Source of the DNA: Hygrocybe punicea
Lineage: Eukaryota > Basidiomycota > Agaricomycetes > Agaricales > Hygrophoraceae
DNA: 64,000 bases
Direction of reading: 5' to 3'
NCBI GenBank assembly: GCA_963556145.1
Contig: OY744463.1
Span: forward strand, 1,364,001-1,428,000
In this document: in pieces, positions 1-12,032 of the stretch
How the letters are laid out: each line of letters begins with the position of its first letter
Numbering within the stretch: position 1 is the stretch's first letter
Notes under the pieces: generated by a model
What the model was told of the DNA's origin: nothing
The model's input: the letters and a program-made list of their open reading frames with translations, nothing else
The model's database searches: none
Made by a program: the position numbers and the translations under genes

Positions 1-154
1 TCGCAGAGTCATAGGCGATTAATATGCAGTGACATCACTGAGGGACATTTCGGAGTCTCCAAAATGGTTTATATGGTCCATATAGATTTTGGGTTTACAG
101 ATTTGTGTTTATAGATTGAATGTGATATGCTGATGATGTGGCGACATGCTGCGT

Positions 155-1938
155 CTAAAACCCCTCCTTGCCCAAGTCCCACTCTCTGACCGAACCCTTC
201 TTTTTGTACTCGATTTCCATAATACCCACTCCGGAACCAGTCCATCTGTCAGTAAAACTCAAAGTCTCTCCCTTCTTGGAAGTCTTGTTCAACCCCAACC
301 TTTCCAACCTCTTCTTCTCCTCTTTATCCTCTCTTCGTAGCCGAATAAGTTCCAGCATTGTATCCCAACCTTCAAAGTCTGCATTATCAATGAGGCCAGT
401 AGCAGGGACTTTGGGCGCCGTCAGAGGGGTAACGTCAAGGCGAGGGTCGTATGATTTGTCAAAGTATTTGTCCATCTTAGATGGCAGTTGGGAGGATGGC
501 GGTGGCGGAGATGGGGGGGGACGGGAGAAGCTCCGAGATGAGGATGAGTCATCTTTGGGGTTGATTTTACGCCTGTGATGAGATGATTTTGTGGCAGTTT
601 CTGAAACGGGAGTGGCAGAGCGACCACTGACACGAGCTTGACCATCGACGGATGTCTTGTGACTGGCTTTGGTTTCGTATCGTGAGTGACCATCAGATTG
701 GGGTGATAGCGGGTAGGAAGAGGAACGCAGGAATGCAGGAGCTGCCCTTTCGCCACCGACGGTGCCGGTGGAACTCTGAGATGGGGACCTCTTAAGACTC
801 TTCCGGCGTCCTACGGTGTCTGAAGGAGATTGAGATCGTCTAGGGGGGGAGGTAGAAGGGTTTGAGGGACTTGGTGTACGGTGGTGAGAATTGCGCCAGT
901 CGCGCTTGCTACGCCTGCTCGTCTTACGATGATCTGATGCATCGTCGCTTTTGTCGAAAGATTTGGCTCTGGGTGACCGACTACGGGACCGGGTGCGAGT
1001 TTGGTCATCTCGGGCTTTCGAGCGCCTCGAACGCCCGTCCCGTCGATCTCTTCGACTCTGCTTTTCCTGGGAATGGGCTCTGCTTCTTGACCTATCTCTT
1101 CTGCGTTTCCTGGATGAGGAGCGGTCGCCGCCACTCCCGCCGTCGTCATCATCATAACCATCCCGGACCTTTCTATGCCTCGATTCCCGTCCTCCATCTC
1201 TACGCCTTTCCTTACCCTCCACCCCAATGCTACGCTTCCGCTTCCTCTCATGACGGTCCCTTCTTCCGTCATAGTCATCATAATCGTCATCGTCATCGTC
1301 ACCACCTCCACCACCATCATCATCCGAAAAACCACGCATCTCCCAACTCCTCTCTTTCCGCTTTCCACTGCCACCGTCTCTCCGGACCCACGTATCGCCA
1401 TCGCTCCGCCAGCCGCTAGCGGTGTTACCACCATTGCACCGCCGCCTAGCGATGACGGCCTCCTCCGCCCTCGCCCGTCGCTCCTTCCTCTCGAGCTCCT
1501 CCCTCGCTCGCTTGATCTCCTGCGCAGCGAGAGCCTGCGCCCTCAGTATCGTCTTGTTGTGGTCATCCGTACTGCGTATGATGGAGGTGAGGAACCGCTT
1601 ATTCGCCCGCGGAGCATTACTTTCCGGCCTGCAAAAAATGGACCATATGAGTTGTTTTTTTTTCAAGTAAAAATCATTAAAAAATAAAAATAAAACTAGC
1701 TAGGAGTAGAATTATAAGGGGTGATGAACTGGACGTACAGCCCACCGTTGTGGAGAAACGCTCGTATGCCGTCTTTCCCGTAGCGCTCCGCTTTCTGCTT
1801 CGCCTCCTTGAGGATAAGGTCTGCGACGTGACGGTCAAGGTCTTCGTCCGTCACTGTGTTGGACACGGATGAGCCCATTGCAGATCGGACGAGGTTGGAC
1901 ACGACGGTCGATAGAGACGAAGACATAGACGAAGACAT
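155..1938 (-). CDS. RS-rich nuclear protein, likely splicing-associated
   Basis: Two-exon gene. Exon 1 (about 1938-1739) starts at a Met followed by a Ser-rich stretch and carries a conserved block with DEDLDRHVADLILKEAKQKA. The donor GTACGT (1738) and acceptor TTTTTTGCAG (ending 1629) remove a 110-bp intron and join LP-ESNAPRANKRFL in frame. Exon 2 opens with a conserved IIRSTDDHNKTILRAQALA segment, then about 300 residues rich in R/S, D and K (RS dipeptides, SRSRSRSP), and a conserved C-terminus (MDKYFDKSYDPRLDVTPLT, then a charged helix). RS repeats are typical of nuclear splicing-related proteins. The R-x-I-I-R-x-T-D-x-H-N-K motif resembles the N-terminus of the metazoan NKAPD1 family, but that link is tentative. 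An upstream in-frame Met at 1986 is an alternative start. Molecular role unknown. Confidence 0.75.
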
Positions 1939-2239
1939 AAATACACGGCTGAGTTGAGTTGACTCGAAAGTATTATAGTTATACAATACATTTGTTTATA
2001 TTTGGTTCGTGGCAGATACTTTGCATTACTCCAGCTCCAGGTTAAGAATATGTACGGTAACGGGATCATACCATACATATTCCAACAACCAGTCTCAACT
2101 AAAATGTCAGCCTCTCTGGCAACATATAAAATATGAACATTCAGCTCCTCATTATAATTCTCTACTTGATCACCATCAATGTTGTGTCAACTCACTATAC
2201 CACCTTACATAATGCCAGAACACAAACCTCTTACCTCTT

Positions 2240-2914
2240 ATGGACCATCCCCTTCATGAAGTCGCTCACACGCTGTCCTTGCCTCACAATTCAGTATTTC
2301 TGACAATGTCGCCAGCACTACCTCTCCTGCGTCTCTCTTCAGCCCTCCAGAAGGGTCCTGTTATATTCAACTACCAAAGCCCCTGTCTTGCCAGGCGGCT
2401 CGATGAGGTGGAGAAGCAGATGGTTGACATGCGGAAGGAGATGGAGGACATGCAGGAGGAGTTGAAGAATGTCTGGGAGTTTTCAAAGCCCCTGGTTTCT
2501 GTCCCACTCCGCACCCTACTCGACCGGTTCCTGCTTCGACAAAACTTTTCAGGCATGGGCCGTGAGAGATTTGTGAATGAACACAAGGAGGATTTCGCAA
2601 TACAACTTGGGGTGGATGCTGACATCTTATGCTCGTTATTTAGGTATAATTTCATCTCCTTTTATTAACTAACCAATGCTAACCATTTTAATTTCTGATG
2701 CAGCACCATCCGCGAAGATGGTATCACTGCCACCCATCAAACCACATCAGCACTTATTCTCAAAGCGATTCAATACTGCGGGCTCTCAACAGAGCATTGT
2801 GATTGCCTCATGAAGATCTGCAACTTTGCTTTTCAGGATGAAGTGGGTGCAGAAGATGGTTTCCTGCTGAGTGTAATTGATAACATCCCCACTCTACTAG
2901 TAGTGAGCAAATAA
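2240..2914 (+). CDS. Hypothetical two-exon protein with coiled coil
   Basis: Exon 1 (from a Met at 2240 to 2643) encodes a coiled-coil block (RLDEVEKQMVDMRKEMEDMQ) followed by an amphipathic segment. An intron at 2644-2703 (GTATAA...TGATGCAG, 60 bp, with a CTAAC branch-like motif) splices in phase to exon 2 (2704-2914). Exon 2 continues open with SLFSTIREDGITATHQTTSA and ends ...NIPTLLVVSK before TAA. Two in-frame exons with good splice sites support a real gene. No known family was recognised. The start is uncertain; Met codons further in (for example near 2306) would also work. Confidence 0.5.
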
Positions 2915-4791
2915 AGTATGGTTTTTCATGCATAATCTCTTCACCTCCCCTAAACCAGTACAAAATACATATGGTCGAAATTATTGGTATATAAGTGAAA
3001 TCACTTATATACCGACTTCTTCACCTCTATTGTATCCAAGATCTAGGCTGACCATGTCGCCGAGATGCATCTCGTGTTCAGGCCGAAGACAGAGACTTCC
3101 GGGGGAACCAGTCATCTCGGTCATAGAGAAGTTGGCCGTCGTTGGAGAAATGTTCCCTCCAGATGAACATGGACCGTTTATGCGCATATCTCATGCGCGT
3201 ACAGACAAAGGAACGCCGGACGGAGGTGAAATCGACCGAGATGAGATTACACCTGAACGATCAAGGATCACGCCCTCTTCGGTCATCAAACATAGTCATG
3301 TTTGCTGGGAGGAACGGGGACGTCGTGCTGAATCGTTTAATCTGAGCCTTTTCGAAAGAATTCAAACTCAAAAGTTGGGAGGAGGTACGATGGCAGAATC
3401 GCGGTAATGTATGCGGTTTGAACAAAGGATGCGCGAGAGGGTGGGATCAAAGTGATGGCGGTGGTTGTAGTTGCTGATGCAACTCGTCCGTAGAACCTGT
3501 TCTCGTCCTTGACTCAACCGATGCTCCAAGGTGTCGAGTGAGCTAAAAGGCGTAGAGGGGGAAGACTGATATTCGCTGTAACAGGCGCTGCCAGGGCCTC
3601 CGCCAGCTGATCTTCTATATATTGCATCCGCTCTCGCAAACTCAAAAAAATTTCTCCTCTAAGCACCTACCTGCGTTGTCCGTTGGGGGAATCTGACAGC
3701 GCACGCAGGAGAGCTTCTGTCTCCACCTCATGTCTATTCCTTCATAGATTGGAATGGTGTTTTTTGTAGCTGGAATTTGTGTCGAAGAAACCGCAGAGAC
3801 GGACGTTGGCTGCTGTAGATCTCGCTCCCTGTGTTGTTGTGGCTGGTGCGTTGGTGGTTGGTTGGTGGTGGCGGAGGGTTGGCGAGGGTCGATGATGGGT
3901 GGAAGGAAAATGGAGGGTTCATATATGTAGTTTGCTCCGGCGGAGGGAGACCTGGGTATTTCTAAATTGTAATGCCGGGTGTGCCAATGGGGTGCTGAGA
4001 GTTGGTGCGGCCATGCCCTGCCCCTGCCCACAGGAGAAGAAAAATGATATAGTTCGGACCAATGGGCCCAGCCCGAGATCCAGGCCCTCCAACAAAGTAA
4101 GCTGTCCTGGGACGGGTGGGCGGTGGAGGGGGTCGTCTGAAGGATGGAAAGGGAAGTACGTGCTGTGCTGTGTGGAGGGGTACGATGGGAATTAATATTG
4201 TCGTGACTGGGATGATGGAGGGGGGGGGGGGCCCGGGGAGAGTCTTGGGGCCGGCGGCGGAAGAGGCACCAGTTGAAGTGGTGTGGCTGGCTAAACTTGA
4301 AGCTAGATCATCTCGCGGCAGGGAGGCTGAAAGTTGTATCTTGCGGAGAGGGGACTGTGATTGTGCTGAGGATGAGTTTGACGAAGAGATGACATGAAAT
4401 TTACAGGGCTGGCCGGGTTTCATGAAAGGAATTCTGGGTTGTTCAAGTTGGTGGGTCTAGAGGTGGAGACGTCGGTGGACAGTCCATCTGAGGTAATAGG
4501 TATGTGCCTGGTAAAGAATCATGATATCATAGAATGCGAGTGATCGCCACCCTCGTAGCCAGTGCTGGTACCGGGGACGTCGATGCATCGAAACCGAAGC
4601 GTGTCCAAAAAATAACATGCAGGGAATAATCCATGTCCAAACAAACAAGGGTGTTACACAAAACGTCTACCAAGAAATAACAATGTCTAAAAACCTGATT
4701 TCCGAACATAAATCTCCATTACATAGTATGCGTCTCTCTCTCTCTCTCTCTCTCTATGTGTGTATGTGTAAATTGTGCGTGCGCCTTGATG
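2915..4791. other. Gene-poor interval with weak open frames
   Basis: No recognisable gene. Open stretches on the minus strand (about 3005-3187, 3642-4031 and 3962-4423) are Pro/Ser-rich and could be exons of one unrecognised gene, but I could not chain them with convincing splice sites. A (TC)n microsatellite lies at about 4733-4755, next to the end of the F-box gene. Confidence 0.35.
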
Positions 4792-6372
4792 TTAGTGGGA
4801 AGCGGAAGATCGTGACGTTATATTCTCAAGGCGTTTGATACGGGGAAACGACGTTGAAGGCACTGGGTCTCCTCGCTACGAAAAATGCCTCGTCAGCAAG
4901 TGTGTGTGGCACGTCCAAGAACTTACAATCACCACACGAAACAGCCTGATATCCCGCGTAATCCTTAGCTCAATGCCCCTATACGCACAAGCCATCTTGA
5001 GCGCAGGGAGGTGTGGGTGCTGGTCCCCGCCATCCCAAACGTGGACAGTGACAGCGGTCAACGATTCGCGGGTCCTGACGATATCGAGGACGGGTTGGAG
5101 CGCGGTGTCGCGGTCTAGACCAAACGCGACGTGCTGCAGCACCCCGGGAAGTTTCTTGTACACCATAGGCGACACCCACGCGTTCTCGATCTTGAACTCC
5201 CTGAGTTGCCGGCACTTTTGGACAGCGAGCGCTTGGTCGTGGGAACCGCAAGCGGGGAGGGCGATGGAGTGGAGGGTGGGACCATGTGCGCCGACTAGGT
5301 AGTCAAGCAGGTTGGACGAAGGCTCGCGCTCAAGTTCGAGGATGCGCAAGCTGCCGGAAGAATTGTGCAGTAACCATTTCATGAAATCGATAGATGGGGA
5401 TGACTGAAGGTTCATGCGGAGTTCGTGGAGGGTGCAGGCAAGGGGCTCTGAGGAAGAATCTGAGGGGAGCTGGGGTGGCGTACCGCTGATGGCGAGCGAT
5501 TTGAGGGTGGGCCAGATGTCCAATAGCTGGGTTATAGATTGTCTGTTTTCGGACCAATTGCTGAACTTGAAGGCTGTGATACGGGGACCAGAGCGCAGAA
5601 GGGAGAGCGTGTGTTCGTCGAAGGAGGGTGCTGGACGACGCAAGCAGGATACGGCGGGTTCGCCGGGGGTACAGCGGCCATACAAGGCGAGGTCCAATTC
5701 GTACAAATTTGGACAGAGGGTGACAGCGTGTGAGAAGGCATGCTGTGAGAGACGCAGTGGTTGATTGTGATCGAGCACGACGCGCAAGCGGACTACGGCG
5801 TCACCGAGCATTCGACCGCGGGATGCAGAGCGGTCTACTGCGGATCGAAAAGCGGAATAGGCGGAGTGTTTTCGTAGGGAGACATGTCGGAAGAGGAGCT
5901 TTTGAGCGGGTGCAGACCAAGAACTGCAGACGAGAGAGCAATTTCGGAGTAGATTGTGGTCAGGTTGAAGATTGGGGAGATAATAAGCGGCCTCGATGAT
6001 GTTGAGAACGATTTCCAAGGGGATTTGTACACGGTGTGTGGATTTGAGAGGGAGATGTGGTGCAGGGATTGTTGATATCCTGCGAGTGGGGCAAGCAACG
6101 GCGAGGTCGAAAGCAATATCGAGCTCGAGGGCCTGGAGTATGTCAGTACTAGTGTCAGTGTGGGGACAGAGATGGATTGGATGCGTACACGAGGAGGGGA
6201 CAGGTCGAGAAAGTGGAAGAAACCCATGGAGTGTGGGTGGGTGCGAGAGGAAGAACCTATATACGCGAATGGGAGCCTGAGAGGAATCTGAGATCTGAAC
6301 AAAGACAAAGCCCGAGCCAAAAGGACTCGGACGATCTTGAACTTGATCTCGAGCACGTCGACAGACGACCAT
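4792..6372 (-). CDS. F-box domain protein
   Basis: The F-box lies around residues 115-165 of the main exon: VQIPLEIVLNIIEAAYYLP, then LLRNCSLVCSSWSAPAQKLL and FRHVSLR. This is the usual basidiomycete F-box pattern (P-E-I-hydrophobic ... C-S-L-V-C-x-x-W). Such proteins are substrate receptors of SCF ubiquitin ligases and bind Skp1. The rest is a leucine-rich, irregular repeat region (LYELDLALYG, LKSLAISG, LRILELE, LREFKIENAW) as in fungal F-box/LRR-like proteins. A 51-bp intron at 4876-4926 (GTAAGT...TTTTTCGTAG, phase 0) joins a last exon of 27 codons ending RSSASH at 4792. The N-terminal 110 residues upstream of the F-box are unusual, and an extra 5' intron is possible, so the start is uncertain. 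Substrate unknown. Confidence 0.8.
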
Positions 6373-8121
6373 CTCCTTGCTTTACGTCGCTCTTACGAGT
6401 GCAAGGCTCGAGCTCGGCGAAGTAGTGGAGTCTCACTAGTACTGAAACACGTCCGCGTACTTCTCTCCGAGGTCGCAGATTCCGTCCACCATTGGGCGGA
6501 CCTCCGTCGGTCTCGTACCGGTCTCGTAGCGGTCATTTGCAAAGGCGGATATCGGTCACTCCCGTCAACCTGTTAATTCTGTGCCTGTCAAATGTTCTTG
6601 TTCGGGCTGCCTTCGAATTCCGTGGCTTACGGGCAAACACTCCAGGGCACTGCCCGTACAATAACGGAACTCGACCACAACGGAACTCCACCGCTAATAA
6701 TTGTTCTCGATAATAATAATCACAATGGACCGGTATTTCAAACTTTGTTTTGCATCACGCGATTCAAGTTGACCCCGTTCTCTCCCCCGAAGTCCCATAG
6801 CCTCGCATGCCCCTCGTCGAATCAGCCCCAAAAATCATGGAAGCCCCGCTAATACATTCGTACAAGCTTTCAGGAATAACCGTTAATGACTCATCATCAA
6901 CAGAACAGGAAGCTTTTACAAGCACCAAATAGACTATTGCCATTGGCGTTTATACCGACAATCTTCGGGCGTTCACTTCTTTCCCAGTCACTGGACTGGA
7001 CAATCTCGTTTTGCTCCAAAAAATACAAAAGAATTCCTTCCTGCCGACTCGGAAAGCACAGCGATGAGGATCCCCAGGGCCTGAGGCTGAGGGCCTGGTC
7101 CACACCAGTCAGCTGTCCGCCTGCATCCCGCAATCCACCTTCACTATAGTTGACCAGAATCTCTTCGTCCTTGTATTGCATAGTCCTCGGAATCATCACC
7201 GACCTGCCCGAACCAAGGTTCCTCTCAAAAGCTCCCCCCAATATGACATTTACCTTTCCTGTCTGTACTTGCGCACAGCTCTTCAGGCTGCCAGCTCGGC
7301 CCGGTCTGCTTCTCCCAACACCGCAAACCTCTGCTGGCTTGCACCCCAAATGTTGAACGTCGAACGCGCCACTCTTACTGTAACCGTGTAAGTGTGAAAA
7401 TACAGCAATTGTAAAAATACCAATACCCGCCACTGGCGACACGTTGTAAAAACACTGATATCAAACGCCACTCGTAACTTACCCTTTGGCTGCGCGTTCC
7501 AACGCCAAGCCTGCGCCACGGTCAGCGAGTGGGAATTATTAAAAAACTCAAAACCAAAAAAAAAAAGTCCTTTCCCTTCGCAAGGAACACCCAGCAAGAA
7601 CGTTCTGCGCCGCACACATAAAAAAAAGGGGCCGTTCGAGGAAGCCTGCCTCGCTTCACCTTCACCTTCACCAGGCCACGTTTTTGGGTGGGTGCGCCTC
7701 GAACCTTCCCTTTTAGGTGTCGGGATAGCTTTTGGTCTGCATGGCATGTTGCAAACGGCGTACGGAATACCCGTCTCTGGATATTGAATTCGGCTGGCAC
7801 AGACGGAAGTCCACTCACTTAGGTGATTATTTTGACTGATGGCAGTGGTTTTGTGCCTTGAGCCTTATTCGTCTCATATGAATTCTTTGAAAAACTCGTG
7901 CCAGTCGACGGTGTAAATGATTCCACGTTCAAGTTTCCTCGGTCCAAATATTATACTCCTACCCGTCTGCCCAGGTACGTAGGTACTGCCGCTCCCTCTA
8001 TCCGTCCGTCCGTCCGTCCCTCTCTCTCGAAGGGAAACAAGGCCTTGTAATGGCGTGCCATGTAAATCAATCACAGGAAAAAAAACATATTCGAGTCGGT
8101 TTCCTCCGTCCAAATACTACG
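6373..8121. other. Interval without recognised gene
   Basis: A minus-strand open stretch at 6897-7442 (181 codons) has an ordinary composition and might be an exon, but no family was recognised and no flanking exons were found. A (TCCG)n/(TC)n microsatellite is at about 8001-8032. Nothing else is supported. Confidence 0.3.
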
Positions 8122-8224
8122 TTACCCAGACTCTTCAACTTGTTCATTTTGTTCATTTTGATCATCTTGTTCAAATTGCTCAACTTGTTCAACATCCGGC
8201 GGATCGCTTACAATTTTTTGGCTG

Positions 8225-9587
8225 TCAGCGAGACGACAAAGCAAACGCGGGGGGTCCATACCTGCGTTCTGGTTGCCGACGCTCTCCTATCTCCTTTACC
8301 GACTCAACAAGCATCACCTTGGCTTTCAAAAGCGTGGTTTTTTCCCATTCGGATTTCGCTCTACTCGGGGAGCGCTTCACGTATCGTCTTAATCCAATAT
8401 CGGTCGTGCAAAGGACCTGCCCCTCAATGTCGTTCGAGGAAGTCACTGCATTTCCGTCATCCATAATCGTGGGGTTAAACTCCGCGCCCCCGCGAATATA
8501 TATTGATTCAATGTCCCCGGAGGTCACGTCTTCCACAACGGCCTTGTTCAAGCGCAGCGTCATTTTCTTGATCGTCGACAACCTATCACGGAACCTCCCC
8601 TTGACCGTCTCAAAAATCTGCGATTGACTACTCTTTGACCCCGCAAGGATGATCACATCGACGATATAGCTGGCGAGGTCAGAAGTGAACTCTTTCTCCG
8701 GATCGCGCTTCCATATTGGCATTAGACGTTGGAAGTGAACTCTGGTCAGGGCACGCCATTTTCCAGAGATCGTTTGATCCTCTGGGAATGTTCGGGGGTG
8801 GGTAAGTTAGCGTCTGTTCTAGCTACGGTACCAACGAGGTTTCGAGCTCACCTACGTTCGACATTTCTCGACAAATGTCCTCGAGAAGAGATCCGTCTCT
8901 CGACCTGTCGAAATGCCTCGCCGAAATGATCCGACGACAGAACGAGAGGATACCGGCCTGCAACGCTATCTGTACCAACATAGGGTCCTCTCGATGCTCC
9001 CTCGATTTCAAGAATTGGACCATTTTCCTTCCTAGAATCCGGTTTATTTCTTCGGCTGCGTCTTCGATCTCTTTTAACGACTCCTCCGACTCCTCTCCTC
9101 CCTTCTCGAAACTGAAAGAGTCTGCCATGAAAGCGGCAGCCTGAAGGACCTCTTGGTTGAGTGATTCCACCATCCCGATAACTTCAGCACCCGATAGCGT
9201 ATCCGTTCTCGTCAAGAAGGCCTGTGCACCACTCAACTCCTGCGTCCGCGTCTTCAACAGGTCGCGTGCCTGTTTGTGCTGGTCGATTTCGCGTTGCAGA
9301 TTTTCTGCTTGCTTTTGGTATTCGTGTCGCGTATGTTCCAGCCTCCTCTCCAAATCCTCTGCCTCTTTTTTCAACTCGGTATTTTCTTGCCTGAGACTTT
9401 TGATCTCGCTTTCGTTCTGGGCCAGCTCTTCCTGGAGCCTTCTCATCTCAGTGCTCCATTTTCGCTCCTTCCTAGACCGCCCCGACGGGTAAGTGTCTTC
9501 TTGTTCTGGATCGAAATCGCCGTCACTCGCTGGGCTGGACTTTAGTAGGTTGAAAGGGGCGGAAAGAATGTTCATGATACGGGGCAT
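8225..9587 (-). CDS. Agaricomycete coiled-coil protein of unknown function
   Basis: Exon 1 (9587-8852) encodes a long coiled coil at roughly residues 45-120 (RRLQEELAQNESEIKSLRQE and onward). A conserved helical block follows (VIGMVESLNQEVLQAAAFMA ... FLKSREHREDPMLVQIALQA). A 70-bp intron (8851-8782, GTGAGC...TTCCCAG) joins NVE-DQTISGKWRALTRVHF in phase. Exon 2 then runs open to a stop at 8225, or may splice again (see findings). The H-R-E-D-P-M-x-V-Q-I-A and G-K-W-R-A-L-T-R blocks recall a protein group that recurs in Agaricomycete genomes without a known function. The gene is divergent from COG8 with 282 bp between the start codons, so they may share a promoter region. Confidence 0.75.
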
Positions 9588-9851
9588 TTCGATTAATGCC
9601 TATGAGAGTGGGAATGAGGTGTGAGTTGGTTGTTGTAGTATACCGCCAGATCTTTCTGCGCACATGCTCCGGGCCTCGATTTGAGCCCGAAGAGATCGGT
9701 CAAGCACACGAGTTTTACACGTTGCCGCAAATATGCAACGAGGCGAAAAAGAGTTGGAGCGGATATGTATGTAAAAGGGTGTGTGGGAGAGAGACGGCAC
9801 TGGCAGTACTACGGAGAAACGCGTGTAGTTGATCTGAGCTCAGAGCCTAAA

Positions 9852-9857
9852 ATGTAA
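9852..9857 (+). promoter_or_regulatory. Possible start-stop uORF (ATG-TAA) before COG8
   Basis: An ATG immediately followed by TAA lies 12 nt upstream of the COG8 start codon. If the 5' leader covers it, ribosomes would meet a minimal uORF just before the main start. Its effect is inferred, not shown. Confidence 0.35.
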
Positions 9858-9869
9858 AAAAGCCTCTGC

Positions 9870-11771
9870 ATGTCTGCCGTTGCCCTGTCTGGCCGCGCTG
9901 TCCCTGCTGCTCCAGCATTGCCGGAGGAACGGGAACCAGAGGAGGAAGCCGCCTTGGTCGATATACTCGCAACACCGAACGACACCCTCAGGCTGAATGA
10001 ACCACAGACCCAAAAGTACCTCTCGCATTTGACGACGCTGCCCCTCCCCACCCTGCTGGAAGAACCCACCGCCCTCCGGACGCAATCGCACCATCTCACT
10101 TCGTCCTTGACAGCACTGACTCATGCTTCCTACCCAACATTTCTCTCTCTCCACCATGCGTCCACCACGCTCTCCGCGTCCCTGTCGTCCCTGTCCTCGT
10201 CTCTCGATTCTTTGTTGCGAGACAGTTTGCCCAAGCTGGACAAGAGCTTGGGGGAATGGGGCGAACGCACAGATGCAGTCTTGCAAGAGAGGAAGAAGGC
10301 AAGACTGGTGCTCGAACAGCATGACAAGATCAGAGACTTGCTGGACATTCCACTTCTCATCGATACATGTGTGCGGAACGGATACTTCGCAGAGGCCCTC
10401 TCCCTCGCGTCTCATGTTTCCTCTGTCTCCTCGTCCCTCTTCTCCCCATCCACCGCCACGCCAACACCCGTCATCATCCACTCGATTCGTGCAGAGGTCC
10501 ATCATTCCACCACTCAAATGCTCCTAACCCTCCTCTCCACCTTGCACGAACCAAACCGAAAACTCCCCGCTCTGTGGAAGGCCGTCACTTTCTTGAGGAA
10601 GATGGAAGTATTCGACGACGAGGACCAGATCGCCCTCGCGTTCTTGGGAGGTCGGGAAGGCTGTTTGAAGGCCTCGCTGGATGGTTGTGGGAGGGATGTA
10701 CAGGCTTTGATTCTAGCTGCGAGCGGTGAGGGAGGTGGAGGAGGACACCTCGGCGAGCGGGAGAGGGAAGATATCGCGAAATATTTGCGAAGGTATATTG
10801 ACTTGTGGCGGGAAGGAGTATACGACATCATCACACAGTACACGACCATATTCCTCGAACGATCCCCTTCTTCGCTCGCGCCATCCAAATCACCACCGAG
10901 TCCCAAATCACATCCAATCCTCCACAACCTCCTCACAACGTACGCCTCGCATACCCTCTCGACGCACCTCCTCCCACCCCTCAAGGCCCTCCTTCCCCTC
11001 GTCCCAGCCGCCTACTCCTCTCTCCTCACCCAGTTGACCTACTGTGCCACTGCGTTCGCGCGCGTAGGAATGGATTTTCGTGGCCTCCTTGGGGGCTTGT
11101 TTTGCGATGCCGTACAGAAAAGTGTCGGCAGGGAACTGAGGGACGCGGGCGCGGGGTGGGTAGCACGGGTGCGTGGTGCGGCGAATGGTGGTCCAGGGAA
11201 GGCTACTGGTACTGGTATTCTGTCCCCATCACGATGGCTTCTGGCACCAGCTCACATATCCACGCCCCCGACCCCGCCTCCCACGTGGTCTCCTGCATCT
11301 GCGCCGGCACACATCCCTCCGCAAATACTTGCGTCTTACCCACCCATCGCGGAACTCACGAATACGCTCCTAGGTTCATTCAATGCACTGAGGATGCTCG
11401 CCCCCATAGATGTCATGGGCGAGTTGTTGAGTATCCTAGAAACTGTCTTGGCAGAAGGGTTGTTGGCTCTACTGGGTTACGCGAAGGACGTCAGTGAGAA
11501 AATACCGAAGGGGGAGAGTTCAGATGACGGGGGGACCGAGGGTGGGGGTGGGGAGATGGAGGAGAGGTTGGTTCGGGCGGCAGGGGACATTTATGTTAGG
11601 GTGTTTGTACCGTATATGAGGAGGGCGTTGGTTGAGGGTGTTTATGGAGTGGAAATGGGTGCGGAATCCGGGCGGGTGAGCGATGAGCGGCAATCGGATA
11701 TCGGGAAGGCGGTTAGGGAATGGGAGAGATGGTTGAATTCCGTTCAAGCACCCAATGGCAATTGGGAGTGA
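9870..11771 (+). CDS. COG8: Conserved oligomeric Golgi complex subunit 8 (Dor1-like)
   Basis: A single uninterrupted frame of 633 codons. The N-terminal third has the Dor1/COG8 signature: TQKYLSHLTTLPLPTLLEE, then S-L-T-A-L-T-H-A-S-Y-P-T-F and a helical Ser/Leu run, then KLDKSLGEWGERTDAVLQER and RLVLEQHDKIRDLLDIPLLI with DTCVRNGYFAEALSLASHV. Next comes the tethering-complex-like helical body (ALWKAVTFLRKMEVFDDEDQ; RRYIDLWREGVYDIITQYTT). COG8 belongs to lobe B of the COG tether, which returns Golgi glycosylation enzymes by retrograde vesicle traffic; it acts at the cytosolic face of Golgi membranes. The length fits fungal COG8. The absence of introns is notable given its neighbours. The Pro/Gly-rich insertions (about 345-360, 450-490, 550-570) look like species-specific loops. 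Confidence 0.93.
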   Translation: MSAVALSGRAVPAAPALPEEREPEEEAALVDILATPNDTLRLNEPQTQKYLSHLTTLPLPTLLEEPTALRTQSHHLTSSLTALTHASYPTFLSLHHASTTLSASLSSLSSSLDSLLRDSLPKLDKSLGEWGERTDAVLQERKKARLVLEQHDKIRDLLDIPLLIDTCVRNGYFAEALSLASHVSSVSSSLFSPSTATPTPVIIHSIRAEVHHSTTQMLLTLLSTLHEPNRKLPALWKAVTFLRKMEVFDDEDQIALAFLGGREGCLKASLDGCGRDVQALILAASGEGGGGGHLGEREREDIAKYLRRYIDLWREGVYDIITQYTTIFLERSPSSLAPSKSPPSPKSHPILHNLLTTYASHTLSTHLLPPLKALLPLVPAAYSSLLTQLTYCATAFARVGMDFRGLLGGLFCDAVQKSVGRELRDAGAGWVARVRGAANGGPGKATGTGILSPSRWLLAPAHISTPPTPPPTWSPASAPAHIPPQILASYPPIAELTNTLLGSFNALRMLAPIDVMGELLSILETVLAEGLLALLGYAKDVSEKIPKGESSDDGGTEGGGGEMEERLVRAAGDIYVRVFVPYMRRALVEGVYGVEMGAESGRVSDERQSDIGKAVREWERWLNSVQAPNGNWE

Positions 11772-12024
11772 CGCCCTGCTCATATATGCTAAAGGAAGCC
11801 ATATCCAATTGACTACTCTTGACTTGAAATCCAGACTGAGATAGCACTGAGATTACCTCTGGGTATTAGTGTTGGATTCCCAGCATTGGGGTAAGCCCTT
11901 TTAGAAGTAGGATGGGGTTGGTGTGACAAACAGCACTCAATCATGTTGTACAGATAGACTCACGTAGATTTGCTCGGAAGCTCTCAATATTTTGGGATAA
12001 GCAACTTAAGATACTTTACAACAT
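11772..12024. other. Spacer between COG8 and the first transposon
   Basis: About 250 bp with no gene. A TTAGTGTTGGATTCCC motif near 11866 resembles transposon ends in this window, but no partner with a matching duplication was found. Confidence 0.3.
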
Positions 12025-12032
12025 ATCTGAGT

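Noticed and set aside
811..1434. Met/Val/Glu-rich and His-rich frames over the RS-rich gene
   Set aside because: Shadows produced by the repetitive Arg/Ser/Asp codons of the real exon.
9840..11497. Antisense and alternate-frame open stretches over COG8
   Set aside because: They overlap a clearly recognised, full-length COG8 reading frame and show no domain.
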